The notes below the pieces were generated by a model. The model made no database searches, had not been told where the DNA came from, and was given only the letters and a program-made list of their open reading frames with translations. Shown one piece after another: positions 16,439 to 24,799 of a stretch of DNA of 64,000 nt. The stretch is from Yoonia sp034652275 (GTDB lineage Bacteria; Pseudomonadota; Alphaproteobacteria; Rhodobacterales; Rhodobacteraceae): the NCBI RefSeq assembly GCF_034652275.1, contig NZ_JAXIWG010000002.1:706971-770970 (forward strand). Reading direction: 5' to 3'. Positions within the stretch are counted from its first letter, which is position 1. The number at the start of each line of letters is the position of its first letter. Both the position numbers and the translations under genes were made by a program.

Positions 16439-16667
16439 GTCCTGACCGTAAATTCAATGGGTCCTGACCCTAGTCACTGGTATTATCCCTTAAGCCGTTT
16501 TGTCTTATCCGCGAACCCATGGAACCTATGGAACGGTTTTACGAAGACATTCTGCTGTTCAAAAGGATACGCCGAACTCGACCATCACAAATCTGTTGCA
16601 TTGCAGGATTACCGACGTCAGCGTGCTGTCCAAGACAACGGCAATCATTTTAGCAACGGAGACTTCG

Positions 16668-17771
16668 ATGAAGTTCATGTCAGTGCTGACCGGTTCGGTC
16701 AGCGTTGCGGCTATTCTTACCGCAAGCTTTGCCTCTGCCCAATCGATGGAAGAAATTATCGAAGGCGCCCGCGCCGAAGGGATGCTGACCACGATCGCTT
16801 TGCCCCATGACTGGTGCAATTACGGCGGGATCATCGCATCCTTCAAAGAAAAGTATCCGTTCCTTGAAGTAAACGAATTGAACCCCGACGCCAGCTCTGC
16901 CGACGAATTGGAAGCTGTGCGCGCCAATATCGGCAACACCGGCCCACAAGCACCTGACGTTCTTGATGTCGGCCTGTCCTTTGGCCCCGCAGCCGCCGCC
17001 GAGGGTCTGATCCAGCCTTATAAAGTATCCACCTGGGACGAAATTCCCGATGCGATCAAAGACCCCGAAGGCATGTGGTACGGTGCATATTACGGCGTTA
17101 TGGCGCTGGGCGTGAACACCGATCTGATCGACACGATGCCCACCGACTGGGAAGACCTGCTAAAGCCTGAGTATGCCAATTCCGTTGCCCTGACCGGTGA
17201 TCCGCGCGCATCGAACCAAGCGATTCTGGCGGTCTTGTCAGCTGGCATGGCCCGCGGCGGCGAGCCGGGCACCGATTCCGCTGAGAAAGGTCTGGAATTT
17301 TTTGCCGAACTGAACGCAGCCGGCAACTTTGTGCCAGTGACCGGCGGGTCGGGCACCATCGCCCAAGGCCAGACACCGATTGTGGCCGCATGGGATTACA
17401 ACCTGCTGGCATGGCGTGACAGCTTGGCCGGCAATCCGCCTGTCGAAGTGATCATTCCGTCGGGCGCATCATTAGCCGGCGTTTATGTGCAGGCAATTTC
17501 CGCCCATGCGCCGCATCCGAATGCCGCAAAACTGTGGATGGAACACCTGTTCTCCGACGTTGGCCAACTGGGGTATCTGGAAGGTTATTGTTCGGTCGCC
17601 CGTCAGGTGCCGATGAACGCAGCAGGCACAATCCCGCAGGCATTGCTGGACCGTTTGCCCGATCAGGAACCCTATGGCCGTGCCGTATTCCCGACTGTCG
17701 AACAGCAAGGCGAAAACCGTGACGTTGTAACATCCCAGTGGGATGTCGTGGTTGGCGCTGTGGTGCAATAA
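16668..17771 (+). CDS. ABC transporter periplasmic substrate-binding protein
   Basis: A 367-residue binding protein of the extracellular solute-binding family used by iron, polyamine and phosphonate-type importers. It has a signal peptide (MKFMSVLTGSVSVAAILTAS, cleaved near SFASA-QS). The mature domain has SMEEIIEGARAEGMLTTIAL, the hinge region GAYYGVMALGVNTDLIDTMP and NFVPVTGGSGTIAQGQTPIV. I chose ATG 16668 because the signal peptide starts there. It is the first gene of an operon with two permeases, an ATPase and a PHP-domain phosphoesterase. A terminator-like hairpin follows it, which would make the binding protein more abundant than the membrane parts. The substrate is not certain; the phosphoesterase suggests an organophosphate or phosphonate. 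Confidence 0.88.
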   Translation: MKFMSVLTGSVSVAAILTASFASAQSMEEIIEGARAEGMLTTIALPHDWCNYGGIIASFKEKYPFLEVNELNPDASSADELEAVRANIGNTGPQAPDVLDVGLSFGPAAAAEGLIQPYKVSTWDEIPDAIKDPEGMWYGAYYGVMALGVNTDLIDTMPTDWEDLLKPEYANSVALTGDPRASNQAILAVLSAGMARGGEPGTDSAEKGLEFFAELNAAGNFVPVTGGSGTIAQGQTPIVAAWDYNLLAWRDSLAGNPPVEVIIPSGASLAGVYVQAISAHAPHPNAAKLWMEHLFSDVGQLGYLEGYCSVARQVPMNAAGTIPQALLDRLPDQEPYGRAVFPTVEQQGENRDVVTSQWDVVVGAVVQ

Positions 17772-17785
17772 GCACCCGGTTGTCG

Positions 17786-17820
17786 CGCGCCCCGGACCCT
17801 GCGTCCGGGGCGCGGTTTTC
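17786..17820 (+). terminator. Intra-operon terminator or attenuator hairpin
   Basis: A perfect 12-bp GC-rich stem, cgcgccccggac (17786-17797) and gtccggggcgcg (17803-17814), with a 5-base loop and gttttc after it. It lies between the binding-protein gene and the first permease gene and probably lets only part of the transcripts continue. Confidence 0.8.
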
Positions 17821-17844
17821 TGTTGAACTGCCAAGGGATTTTAC

Positions 17845-18717
17845 ATGCCCAGTTCACGCGGCGCATATATTTCACGGACCGCCGCCAACTGGGTCGGCGT
17901 TGTCCCATTTCTCGCATTTGCCGCTATATTTTTGCTGCTACCGACAATGAACATCGTGTTGGGCGCGTTTCGTGGCCCCGATGGCACGTTCACGCTGGAC
18001 ACGATGGCAAAGCTGTTTGAACCGCGCTTGACCAATAGTTTCTGGCTATCGATCCGTGTCAGCTTTTTCTCGGCGGCGCTTGGTGCGCTACTGGGCTTCC
18101 TGGTTGCCGCTGCGATCATTCACGGTGGCCTACCAAAATGGCTGCGCGCGCCAATGGTCACGTTTTCCGGCGTCGCGGCCAATTTCGCGGGCGTGCCGCT
18201 GGCCTTTGCGTTTATTGCCACACTTGGGCGGCTGGGGCTGGTCACGGTGCTGCTGCGCGAATGGTTCGGGATCAACATTTACGCCGCTGGTTTCAACCTG
18301 ATCAGCTTTTGGGGGCTGGTGTTCGTATATTTGTATTTCCAGATGTCGCTGATGATCCTGATCATCACCCCGGCGCTGGAAGGATTGCGCCGTGAATGGG
18401 ACGAAGCCGCGCAAAGCTTGGGTGCGACCAGCCTGCAATATTGGCGCATGGTCGCCATTCCGGTGCTGTTGCCGTCCCTGCTCGGGACTTTTGCGCTGCT
18501 GTTTGCCAATTCCTTTGGTGCCATCGCGACGGCACAGGCGTTGACCGGCTCATCGCAAAGCCTGATCACAGTGCAATTGTTCGCGCAGATCCGCGGTGAT
18601 GTGCTGCAAGATCCGAACCTTGGCTATGCCATTGCCTTTGGCATGATCGTCATCACAGCCGTTGCAAATGCCATCTATATTATACTGCGAACACGGGCAG
18701 AAAAGTGGCAGAAATGA
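17845..18717 (+). CDS. ABC transporter permease 1
   Basis: A 290-residue inner-membrane permease of the BPD_transp_1 type with about six membrane spans, beginning GVVPFLAFAAIFLLLPTMNI. The cytoplasmic coupling loop (EAA motif) is EWDEAAQSLGATSLQYWRMV followed by AIPVLLPSL, the site that docks on the ATPase. AAGGGA precedes the ATG. The stop overlaps the start of the second permease (ATGA), so they are made together and form the heterodimeric channel. Confidence 0.9.
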   Translation: MPSSRGAYISRTAANWVGVVPFLAFAAIFLLLPTMNIVLGAFRGPDGTFTLDTMAKLFEPRLTNSFWLSIRVSFFSAALGALLGFLVAAAIIHGGLPKWLRAPMVTFSGVAANFAGVPLAFAFIATLGRLGLVTVLLREWFGINIYAAGFNLISFWGLVFVYLYFQMSLMILIITPALEGLRREWDEAAQSLGATSLQYWRMVAIPVLLPSLLGTFALLFANSFGAIATAQALTGSSQSLITVQLFAQIRGDVLQDPNLGYAIAFGMIVITAVANAIYIILRTRAEKWQK

Positions 18718-19559
18718 CCGATCAGGCCGCGTTGAACACGGCCACTGTCACGGCCACACCAAAGGCTCGCCGCCGCGTCGGGTCTGTGTTTTCGTGGATC
18801 ATGTTTACCTTTGGCGTGCTGTATTTCGCGCTGCCCCTGATCGGCATGATCGAATTTTCGCTGCGCAAACGCCGTGATGCCTATAGTTTTGACGCCTATA
18901 CCAGCGTGCTGGGCGATCCGCAGTTTCAGGCGACATTCAGCTACTCGTTGATCATGTCGCTGGTAACGATCATTCTGGGCCTTGCTCTTGTGCTGCCTGC
19001 CGCGATCTGGGTGCGCATCCGGCTGCCCAAGATGCGGCCGGTGATCGAATTTATCACGCTGCTGCCACTTGTTATTCCGGTGATCGTTATCGCCTTTGGT
19101 TACCTGCGGATGTTCAACACATCATCTTTTCTGCCAATGACCGGGTCGGCGACAGGCACCAATATCCTGCTCGCCTTTGGCTACGCCACTCTTGCGCTGC
19201 CGTATATGTATCGCGCTATCGACAACGGCTTGAGGACGCTGGATGTACAGACCCTGACCGAAGCCGCACAAATCCTTGGCGCCAGTTGGTTCACGATCAT
19301 CTTTCGCATCATGTTGCCAAATGTGTTCACGGCGCTGCTGTCGGGTGCGTTCCTGACGTTTTCGATCGTGCTGGGTGAATATGTCTTTGCCGCATTGCTG
19401 GACCGCCCTGCATTCGGTCCGTACATGGTCTGGACCGGTGGCAACCGCGCCTATGAACCTGCGGCATTGGCCGTAATCGCCTTTACTATCACCTGGGGCT
19501 GCATGGGGCTGATCCAGCTTGCCGGTCGTCTGTTCCCCCACACAAGAGCAAAACGCTAA
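18714..19559 (+). CDS. ABC transporter permease 2
   Basis: A 281-residue permease partner with six predicted spans (FSWIMFTFGVLYFALPLIGM, then FITLLPLVIPVIVIAFGYL) and the EAA loop TLTEAAQILGASWFTIIFRI followed by MLPNVF. The start is ATG 18714, overlapping the previous stop; GTG 18705 is a possible earlier start. Its stop (19557-19559) overlaps the ATG of the ATPase gene. The 30 residues before the first span are polar and alanine/threonine-rich. Confidence 0.9.
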   Translation: MTDQAALNTATVTATPKARRRVGSVFSWIMFTFGVLYFALPLIGMIEFSLRKRRDAYSFDAYTSVLGDPQFQATFSYSLIMSLVTIILGLALVLPAAIWVRIRLPKMRPVIEFITLLPLVIPVIVIAFGYLRMFNTSSFLPMTGSATGTNILLAFGYATLALPYMYRAIDNGLRTLDVQTLTEAAQILGASWFTIIFRIMLPNVFTALLSGAFLTFSIVLGEYVFAALLDRPAFGPYMVWTGGNRAYEPAALAVIAFTITWGCMGLIQLAGRLFPHTRAKR

Positions 19560-20656
19560 TGCCCTATCTGCAAATCAACCACCTTGAAAAATCCTTTGGC
19601 TCGACGCGGGTGGTCAAGGATTTCAACCTGTCGGTTGAAAAGGGCGAATTTATCTCACTTTTGGGGCCATCCGGCTGTGGCAAAACCACCGTGCTGCGGA
19701 TTGTGGCAGGGTTTGAAGAACCATCCACCGGATCGGTCCAGATCGACGGGCGCGATGTCACCAACCTGCGCCCGAACCAGCGCAATATCGGCATGGTGTT
19801 TCAGGCCTATGCGCTGTTTCCCAACCTGACCGTGGCACAAAACGTGGGCTTCGGGTTGAAAATCGCAGGCATGGGACGGGCAGAGGCCGCAGACCGTGTC
19901 ACAGAAATGTTGCGCCTGATCGGTCTGCCCGATCTGGGTGCGCGTTATCCGTTCCAGCTGTCGGGCGGGCAACAGCAGCGGGTCGCTTTGGCGCGTGCGC
20001 TGGCCCCCAAACCGCGTGTGCTGTTGCTGGACGAACCGTTGTCGGCCCTTGATGCGAAAATCCGCGTATCTTTGCGGCAAGAAATCCGCCAGATCCAGCA
20101 GCAGCTGGGCATCACCACGATTTTCGTTACCCATGATCAAGAAGAAGCGCTGTCAATGTCCGACCGCGTCGTTGTGATGAATGGCGGCATCGCCGAACAG
20201 ATCGGGACACCCTTTGACATCTACAACCGCCCTGCGACGCCTTTCGTGGCAGGTTTCGTCGGCAGCCACACCGGTTTCGACGCCGAAGTCATCGACCCTG
20301 CCAACGGTATCGTCGCCATCGACGGTGCGCAATTGCGCCTGTCCCAGCAACTGACCTTCCCGAAAGGGGGCACCATCCGCCTAGCCCTGCGGCCAGAAGC
20401 AGCGCGCCTTGGTCGCGCCGAGGGCCGCGAGACTATCTTGAAAGGCCGCATTGCACAGGTGCAATTCATGGGTTCAATCATCCGGCTGTCCACGATGGTA
20501 GGAGATACCGCGTTGACGCTTGATACCTTCAACCGTCCCGACACACCGCCACCACCCGTCGGGACACAGGTTGAAATCAGCGTTGCCGCGCGTGATTTCA
20601 TCATTCTTGACGGTGGCGGGGCCACCTTGCGCGAAACAATCAGCCAGCAGGTATAA
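19559..20656 (+). CDS. ABC transporter ATP-binding protein
   Basis: A 365-residue ATPase with Walker A GPSGCGKTT, Q-loop MVFQAYALFP, signature LSGGQQQRVALARAL, Walker B VLLLDEPLSALD and switch histidine FVTHDQEEA. The C-terminal 120 residues (TIRLALRPEAARLG and TQVEISVAARDF) form a TOBE regulatory domain, as in the PotA/UgpC/FbpC group. It drives the two permeases encoded upstream. The PHP phosphoesterase gene follows after three bases. Confidence 0.93.
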   Translation: MPYLQINHLEKSFGSTRVVKDFNLSVEKGEFISLLGPSGCGKTTVLRIVAGFEEPSTGSVQIDGRDVTNLRPNQRNIGMVFQAYALFPNLTVAQNVGFGLKIAGMGRAEAADRVTEMLRLIGLPDLGARYPFQLSGGQQQRVALARALAPKPRVLLLDEPLSALDAKIRVSLRQEIRQIQQQLGITTIFVTHDQEEALSMSDRVVVMNGGIAEQIGTPFDIYNRPATPFVAGFVGSHTGFDAEVIDPANGIVAIDGAQLRLSQQLTFPKGGTIRLALRPEAARLGRAEGRETILKGRIAQVQFMGSIIRLSTMVGDTALTLDTFNRPDTPPPPVGTQVEISVAARDFIILDGGGATLRETISQQV

Positions 20657-20659
20657 ACC

Positions 20660-21583
20660 ATGATGAACATTTTCGATCTGCCCGGCCAGTTCTGGCGCGG
20701 CAACCTGCACACCCATTCTACCAATTCCGACGGCGTTGTGTCACCCGAAGAAGTCTGCCGCCGCTATCAGGCCGAAGGCTATGATTTCATCGCCCTGACC
20801 GACCATTTCGTCGGATTTTTTGGTTACCCGATCACCGACACGCTGCCGTTCCGCAATGATCGTTTTACCACGATTCTAGGTGCCGAATTACACAGCGGTG
20901 CAATGCAAAATGGCGAGATCTGGCATATACTTGCTGTCGGCCTGCCCGCCGACTTCACGCCACCCGATGCGCCCGATTTCACAGCCCGTGCGGGTCAGGA
21001 AACCGGTGCCGAAATCGCCCAGCGCGCCCGCGATGCCGGTGCATTCGTGGCTATCGCCCATCCCGAATGGTCGCAATTGTCGGTCGATGATGCCGCAACA
21101 ATCAAGGCCGCCCACGCGGTCGAGATTTATAACCATGGCTGCGTGACAGGCTGCGACCGCGGGTCGGGTGTCTATGTGCTTGAACATCTGCTGAATGCCG
21201 GACAGCGCGTCACGCTTTGCGCCACGGACGATGCACACTTTAGCGAACCGGACCATTTCGGTGGCTGGGTCATGGTCCGCGCTGCCGAAAACACGCCTGA
21301 TGCGCTGTTGGCCGCGTTGAAGGACGGCGCCTTCTATTCCTCAACCGGACCAGAACTGTACAACGTGATCTGGGGTGAAAATCAGGTCGAGGTTCACTGC
21401 ACCGCTGCCGTTACCGCAATTTTGCAGGGGCAGGGGACGCGCACAACCGTCAAGCATGGTCACAGCATGACACAGATCACCTTGCCTTACGGCCAGTTGG
21501 CAGGATCACCGTGGCTGCGGCTGACGATCATCGACAAAGCAGGCGACCGCGCCTGGACCAATCCCATCTGGCGAGACGTATAA
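20660..21583 (+). CDS. PHP-domain metal-dependent phosphoesterase
   Basis: A 307-residue cytoplasmic enzyme of the polymerase and histidinol phosphatase (PHP) superfamily, closest in pattern to the CehA/McbA-like group. Metal ligands are visible in order: NLHTHSTNSDG (HxH), ALTDHFVGF (DH), LGAELHSG (E), AIAHPEW (H) and ATDDAHF (DxH). The last 90 residues (KDGAFYSSTGPELYNVIWGE onward) form a beta-rich C-terminal part. There is no signal peptide. As the last gene of the ABC operon it probably hydrolyses the imported compound, perhaps a phosphodiester or phosphonate ester. A second ATG at 20663 is possible. Confidence 0.85.
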   Translation: MMNIFDLPGQFWRGNLHTHSTNSDGVVSPEEVCRRYQAEGYDFIALTDHFVGFFGYPITDTLPFRNDRFTTILGAELHSGAMQNGEIWHILAVGLPADFTPPDAPDFTARAGQETGAEIAQRARDAGAFVAIAHPEWSQLSVDDAATIKAAHAVEIYNHGCVTGCDRGSGVYVLEHLLNAGQRVTLCATDDAHFSEPDHFGGWVMVRAAENTPDALLAALKDGAFYSSTGPELYNVIWGENQVEVHCTAAVTAILQGQGTRTTVKHGHSMTQITLPYGQLAGSPWLRLTIIDKAGDRAWTNPIWRDV

Positions 21584-21799
21584 CGCAACCCGTTCCGGAT
21601 TGACGACGCGGCCATTGATTCTTGGATCGAGAAGATCACAACGGGCTTTCTGACTTGATGGAATTGATCGTAGCATCGAGGTTTTTATGGGCTTCCTTGA
21701 AAAGGAAATTCCGTTTGCATCAAATAGTCAAAAATTTCGTTGTTTGAACCACGTAGCACAGACATGAAAGCACCATGTGTCGCTTTCGGAAACCTCCTA

Positions 21800-21989
21800 G
21801 GGTCAGGACTCATAGCCAATAGATGACAGTTGCGGGGAGAGCGATGGCTGAGAAGAAGGCCTTGGGGCACCGGTCGTATCTGGTTGCGACACGTCGCCAG
21901 TCCTTCAGTCTGCCGAACATTATCTCGATGCGGCTGCGTCGTTTGTAGCGGCGCTTGTCATACTTCACGGGTGTCTTGCGCTGCTTTCT
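21800..21989 (-). pseudogene. IS427-group transposase, C-terminal remnant
   Basis: On the minus strand the sequence encodes RKQRKTPVKYDKRRYKRRSR, then IEIMFGRLKDWRRVATRYDR and FFSAIALPATVIYWL, nearly the same as the last 60 residues of the complete element at 15617-16470. The IS end gggtcaggactcat starts at 21800. The rest of the element is gone beyond 21989. The stretch 21584-21799 before it holds nothing recognisable. Confidence 0.85.
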
Positions 21990-22229
21990 GTGACAGCCAT
22001 GCAGAATGGGATGAAGCACTGGAGGTAGCCTCATCCCAATTGCATGGGTCAGCGCCCACGAGTTGCACTAAAATACCCCAAAGCTAAACTGCACAAATCA
22101 ATCTGGGTAGGTTACGACGGTTGCGTTCTCCCGCAACCAACACTAATTCGTTAATGCTTTCAACGGCTTGATCCTTACCGGTCAGGCCTTTTCTGCGTTT
22201 GGACCCCATCGCAAGCGAAAGCAGACCCG

Positions 22230-22692
22230 CAATATCGTGGCGCGCCGCCTCGTTCTGCCCGCGCATCGCGATGGTGCCCAGCCGTAGGTTCTCGAAATTC
22301 CCGTTCCCCACTTCTGTGGCGGACGCATCGCGCCGCTCTTGGACCGAATGCGTGTGCGCCCCGACGAGTCGTAGCCTATTGTCCGCATGGCGGAAGTCGC
22401 AGGCTTCAGCCGCCGTACCTTCGCGCGACGGTTCACAGCCGCGACGGGGCGGACGCCGCTTGCATGGCTCACAGAGATGCGAGCCGATCGGGCACGGGAC
22501 CTGTTGTCGAATACACGAATGACCGTAGGGGAAGTTGCAAAAGCGGTCGGGTTCGGCAGCGTCGAAGCATTCCGCCGAGCGTTCCGGACGCGGCACGGGA
22601 CGAGTCCGTCAGAAGCGCAACAGGACTTAGTCGGCTCGGGTAATGAAACTGTCAGAAACGTATGGACAGCCATAACGGACCCTGGTGCGTAG
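22230..22692 (+). pseudogene. Broken AraC-family (GlxA-type) regulator gene
   Basis: The first piece reads NIVARRLVLPAHRDGAQ and then runs into a stop near 22284, where a one-base shift restores VLEIPVP. A later piece gives RIAPLLDRMRVRPDES, a TAG stop (22374-22376), then PIVRMAEVAGFSRRTFARRF and the complete second helix-turn-helix (MTVGEVAKAVGFGSVEAFRR). This is the C-terminal DNA-binding half of a GlxA-like AraC regulator with at least one frameshift and one nonsense codon; the N-terminal class I glutamine amidotransferase-like half is missing. A shortened DNA-binding fragment from ATG 22387 (101 codons) could still be made. Confidence 0.75.
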
Positions 22693-22906
22693 TGCGGCGA
22701 AAGCCCATTTGGTCCCGCATACCAGACGTCCGCCTGACGAGGTGTTGAAGGTCAGGAAGGAACGGGCCGAGTGTGTTGAAGATCAACCTCGAAGGGTCTG
22801 GCGGGATACTGGACGGCCGCAAGCCGCAATGAGCCCCAGGCGGGCCACAGTCTGACATCCAGAACTGCGGATGCAACACGCCACCGACAGCGTGGACATT
22901 TGATCG

Positions 22907-23446
22907 TCAAAGCCCCCGCAAGACAAGGCGCATGGCCTCGATCCCCTCGTCATCGTTCAGAGCCTCGATTCCGACCGCCAGCGCATAAAGGGCGCGGGGG
23001 GCGGCCGGATCAGTGATGCCAGCTTTCGCGCATAGATCGGCCAGTGCATCCAGCCTTCGTGCATCCATCCGGCGCAGGGCATCGGCGACGTCCGCTGCCG
23101 ACAGCGCCCAGGCGCGCAAGGCAGGTTCCAGCGCGATGCCGCCATAAGACGGATCCCGGCAGCCCGCTGCCAGCAGACACAATTGTTCCAACCGCCCACG
23201 GGGGGGCAGATCGGGATCAAGTGAGGATAGAATGTCGGTGAAGGCGCGGGTTTCCCAAAGCGCAATGAGTTTACTCAAGTAGTCAGGCAAATCCTTGAAA
23301 TGCCAGTAGAACGATCCCTTGGTCGTGCCGAGGTTGCGCGCCAGGGCTTCAGCGCGTAGGGCGCTTGGGCCGTGGTCTGCTAGCGCACGAAAGCCTGCCA
23401 TCAGCCAGTCTTCGGCGCTCAGACGGGAACGAGGTTTCTCTGTCAT
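22907..23446 (-). CDS. TetR-family transcriptional repressor
   Basis: A 179-residue regulator. The N-terminal TetR helix-turn-helix spans LSAEDWLMAGFRALADHGPS and ALARNLGTTKGSFYWHFKDL. The C-terminal ligand domain is alanine-rich and helical. ATG 23446 gives MTEKPRSRL; ATG 23458 (MVLAMTEK) is an alternative. It is divergent from a membrane protein and DUF2867 gene pair. The shared intergenic region has two copies of the same palindrome, the likely operators, so it probably represses both itself and the pair. The inducer is unknown. Confidence 0.88.
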   Translation of the reverse strand: MTEKPRSRLSAEDWLMAGFRALADHGPSALRAEALARNLGTTKGSFYWHFKDLPDYLSKLIALWETRAFTDILSSLDPDLPPRGRLEQLCLLAAGCRDPSYGGIALEPALRAWALSAADVADALRRMDARRLDALADLCAKAGITDPAAPRALYALAVGIEALNDDEGIEAMRLVLRGL

Positions 23447-23454
23447 AGCCAAAA

Positions 23455-23472
23455 CCATACGATGCCGTATTG
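23455..23472. promoter_or_regulatory. TetR operator, copy 1
   Basis: The palindrome has arms atacg and cgtat around a 4-base centre (atacgatgccgtat, 23457-23470). It overlaps the upstream start option of the TetR gene. It shares its form with copy 2, whose centre is 42 bases away (four helical turns). Confidence 0.65.
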
Positions 23473-23496
23473 ACTTGGTCAATGCAGGTGACTTAT

Positions 23497-23514
23497 CCAT
23501 ACGAAACCGTATGG
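23497..23514. promoter_or_regulatory. TetR operator, copy 2
   Basis: ccatacgaaaccgtatgg is a perfect 7-base-arm palindrome around aaac. It ends just before the ribosome-binding site of the membrane protein gene, so bound repressor would block that gene directly. Confidence 0.72.
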
Positions 23515-23522
23515 AGGCCACG

Positions 23523-23891
23523 ATGCTCTGGACCCGCCTTGCCGCCGACCTGATGGGCCCCACCGTTCTGATTGATGTTTTTGCACGCGGTGCCGATCTG
23601 CCCTTGCAAACGGCCTTGCACGTCCCAGAGCTTGCTGCCTTTGCTGCGGTTTTGTGGCATGCCGTATCCGTGGTGCTGATCGTGTTGACCTATGGCTTGT
23701 GGGTTCTGGCACAGCGGCGTGGTCTTGCGTTCAAGTTCGTCCTGTCTGGGGTTCAGGTCGGCTGTCCGGCGATGTTTCTGCTTTACGGCCTCAGGCGGCT
23801 TGGCACTGTAATCGACATGCCGCAATGGATGATCTTTCTGATCATCCCAGCGCTGACCCGGTTCGACGAAAGCCGCGAAAGGGTGCTATGA
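23523..23891 (+). CDS. Small membrane protein, TetR-controlled
   Basis: A 122-residue protein (MLWTRLAADLMGPTVLIDVF) with about three or four hydrophobic segments: ELAAFAAVLWHAVSVVLIVL, the region FKFVLSGVQVGCPAMFLLYG, and WMIFLIIPALTRF. I chose ATG 23523 because GGAGG sits five bases before it; the ATG at 23511 lies inside the operator. Its stop overlaps the start of the DUF2867 gene (ATGATG). No characterised family is recognised. Confidence 0.75.
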   Translation: MLWTRLAADLMGPTVLIDVFARGADLPLQTALHVPELAAFAAVLWHAVSVVLIVLTYGLWVLAQRRGLAFKFVLSGVQVGCPAMFLLYGLRRLGTVIDMPQWMIFLIIPALTRFDESRERVL

Positions 23892-24361
23892 TGCAGGCCG
23901 ATCTGGTCGCCCCGCGCGAGGACCTGGATTTCTACGATGCCCGCGGCATCGATCTGACGAAGCCCATAACGGCACTGGAGGCCTGGAACCTCGCGATGCG
24001 TCACCAACTGCCTGGGGTGTCACTGGCCTTTCGTATCCGCGATGCGATATCCGCGCACTTCGGGGTAAGGCGGATTGGAGGGTTTTCCGGGCGTCTTGAT
24101 CAAGAGCCGAGGCAGGGCGATCGGCTGGATTTCTTCTTGGTCGAACGGGTCGAGCCCGAGATCCTGACACTGAGCGAACGTGACCGGCATTTGGATGTCG
24201 TGACGTGCATCACCACCCATGGCCAGCGGTTGACCATCACTTCATCTGTCAAGGTGCATAATGTGTTCGGAAGACTATACATGATCCCTGTCGCCCCGGC
24301 ACACAGGCTAATCGTTTCGGCCATGATGCGCAGGATTCAGCGGGATATTCACGGCGGTTGA
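23888..24361 (+). CDS. DUF2867 domain protein
   Basis: A 157-residue soluble protein. Features of the DUF2867 family include WNLAMRHQLPGVSLAFRIRD near the N-terminus, then GDRLDFFLVERVEPEILTLS, the HLDVVTCITT strand, HNVFGRLYMIPVAPAHRLIV and a C-terminal basic helix. This fold resembles lipid- or ligand-binding START-like domains, but the function is unknown. It overlaps the preceding membrane protein gene by four bases and shares its TetR-controlled promoter. ATG 23891 is an equally possible start. Confidence 0.8.
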   Translation: MMQADLVAPREDLDFYDARGIDLTKPITALEAWNLAMRHQLPGVSLAFRIRDAISAHFGVRRIGGFSGRLDQEPRQGDRLDFFLVERVEPEILTLSERDRHLDVVTCITTHGQRLTITSSVKVHNVFGRLYMIPVAPAHRLIVSAMMRRIQRDIHGG

Positions 24362-24631
24362 GTAAATCTGAGTCGATGCGGGGGCAGAGACAGGCGGCAG
24401 CGATCCTGAGTGGCCGCTTCGGCTGACCTGCCACTGATCTTTCATTCCGCTGGAGCGAGAACCCTGTGGGTTGTGATCCGACGCCCTGCATCGACCCAAA
24501 TCCGCTTAAATCACTGGCGACGGGATAGGTGCTGCGCAAACTTTAGGCATACTGATGCAGGCGAACCCTTGCTGGCCTGTGGCGCTGTTGTTGTGCGCGG
24601 GTCAATTGGCCGAAGCTCTCAACAGAGTAAG

Positions 24632-24733
24632 GCGGCTAGGGTTCCGGCATGGCGACATGCGCTTGGACCAAGAGCCGCACCTGACGGGCAGACAGATCCT
24701 TCAGGCACACGGCGGGATAAAAGCCCGGGAGAC
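24632..24733 (+). promoter_or_regulatory. Guanidine-I (ykkC) riboswitch
   Basis: The leader of the guanidine operon contains the hallmark conserved segments in order: ctagggttccg (24636-24646), tggaccaagagc (24664-24675), the acacgg element (24706-24712) and gggataaaagcccgggaga (24714-24732). These match the guanidine-sensing ykkC class I consensus. The aptamer begins about 165 bases before the first gene. Binding of guanidinium normally turns expression on. Just after it, ccaatcc (24771-24777) can pair either with ggattgg (24748-24754) or with the Shine-Dalgarno region gggattg (24791-24797). This suggests translational control, although the switching mechanism is inferred. Confidence 0.92.
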
Positions 24734-24799
24734 CTCGAACAGCCAAGGGATTGGCGTCGATGTCGTGCGACCAATCCGTTCATACCGAAAGGGATTGTC

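Larger units (their letters stand above)
15617..16470 (+). mobile_element. Complete IS5-family element, IS427 group
   Basis: The 854-bp element is bounded by inverted repeats gggtcagggcccattg (15617-15632) and caatgggtcctgaccc (16455-16470), which match at 15 of 16 positions. It is flanked by a TA duplication (15615-15616 and 16471-16472), as expected for this group. It encodes two overlapping frames joined by a slippery A run. Just inside the right end is a second end-like copy (gagtcctgacc, 16437-16447), identical to the outermost end of the remnant at 21800. Confidence 0.88.

Noticed and set aside
21584..21799. Possible gene between the PHP phosphoesterase and the IS427 remnant
   Set aside because: Only short frames without ribosome-binding sites or protein-like sequence are present.
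22084..22596. A minus-strand frame whose C-terminus reads KGLTGKDQAVESINELVLVA
   Set aside because: The tail looks protein-like, but most of the frame is antisense to the AraC-family pseudogene, and I could not tie it to a family. It may be the scrap of another gene, too weak to list.
24560..24631. A sigma-54 or NtrC type promoter before the guanidine riboswitch
   Set aside because: A TGG...TG pattern near 24580 does not meet the GG-N10-GC spacing, so no nitrogen-control promoter is claimed.
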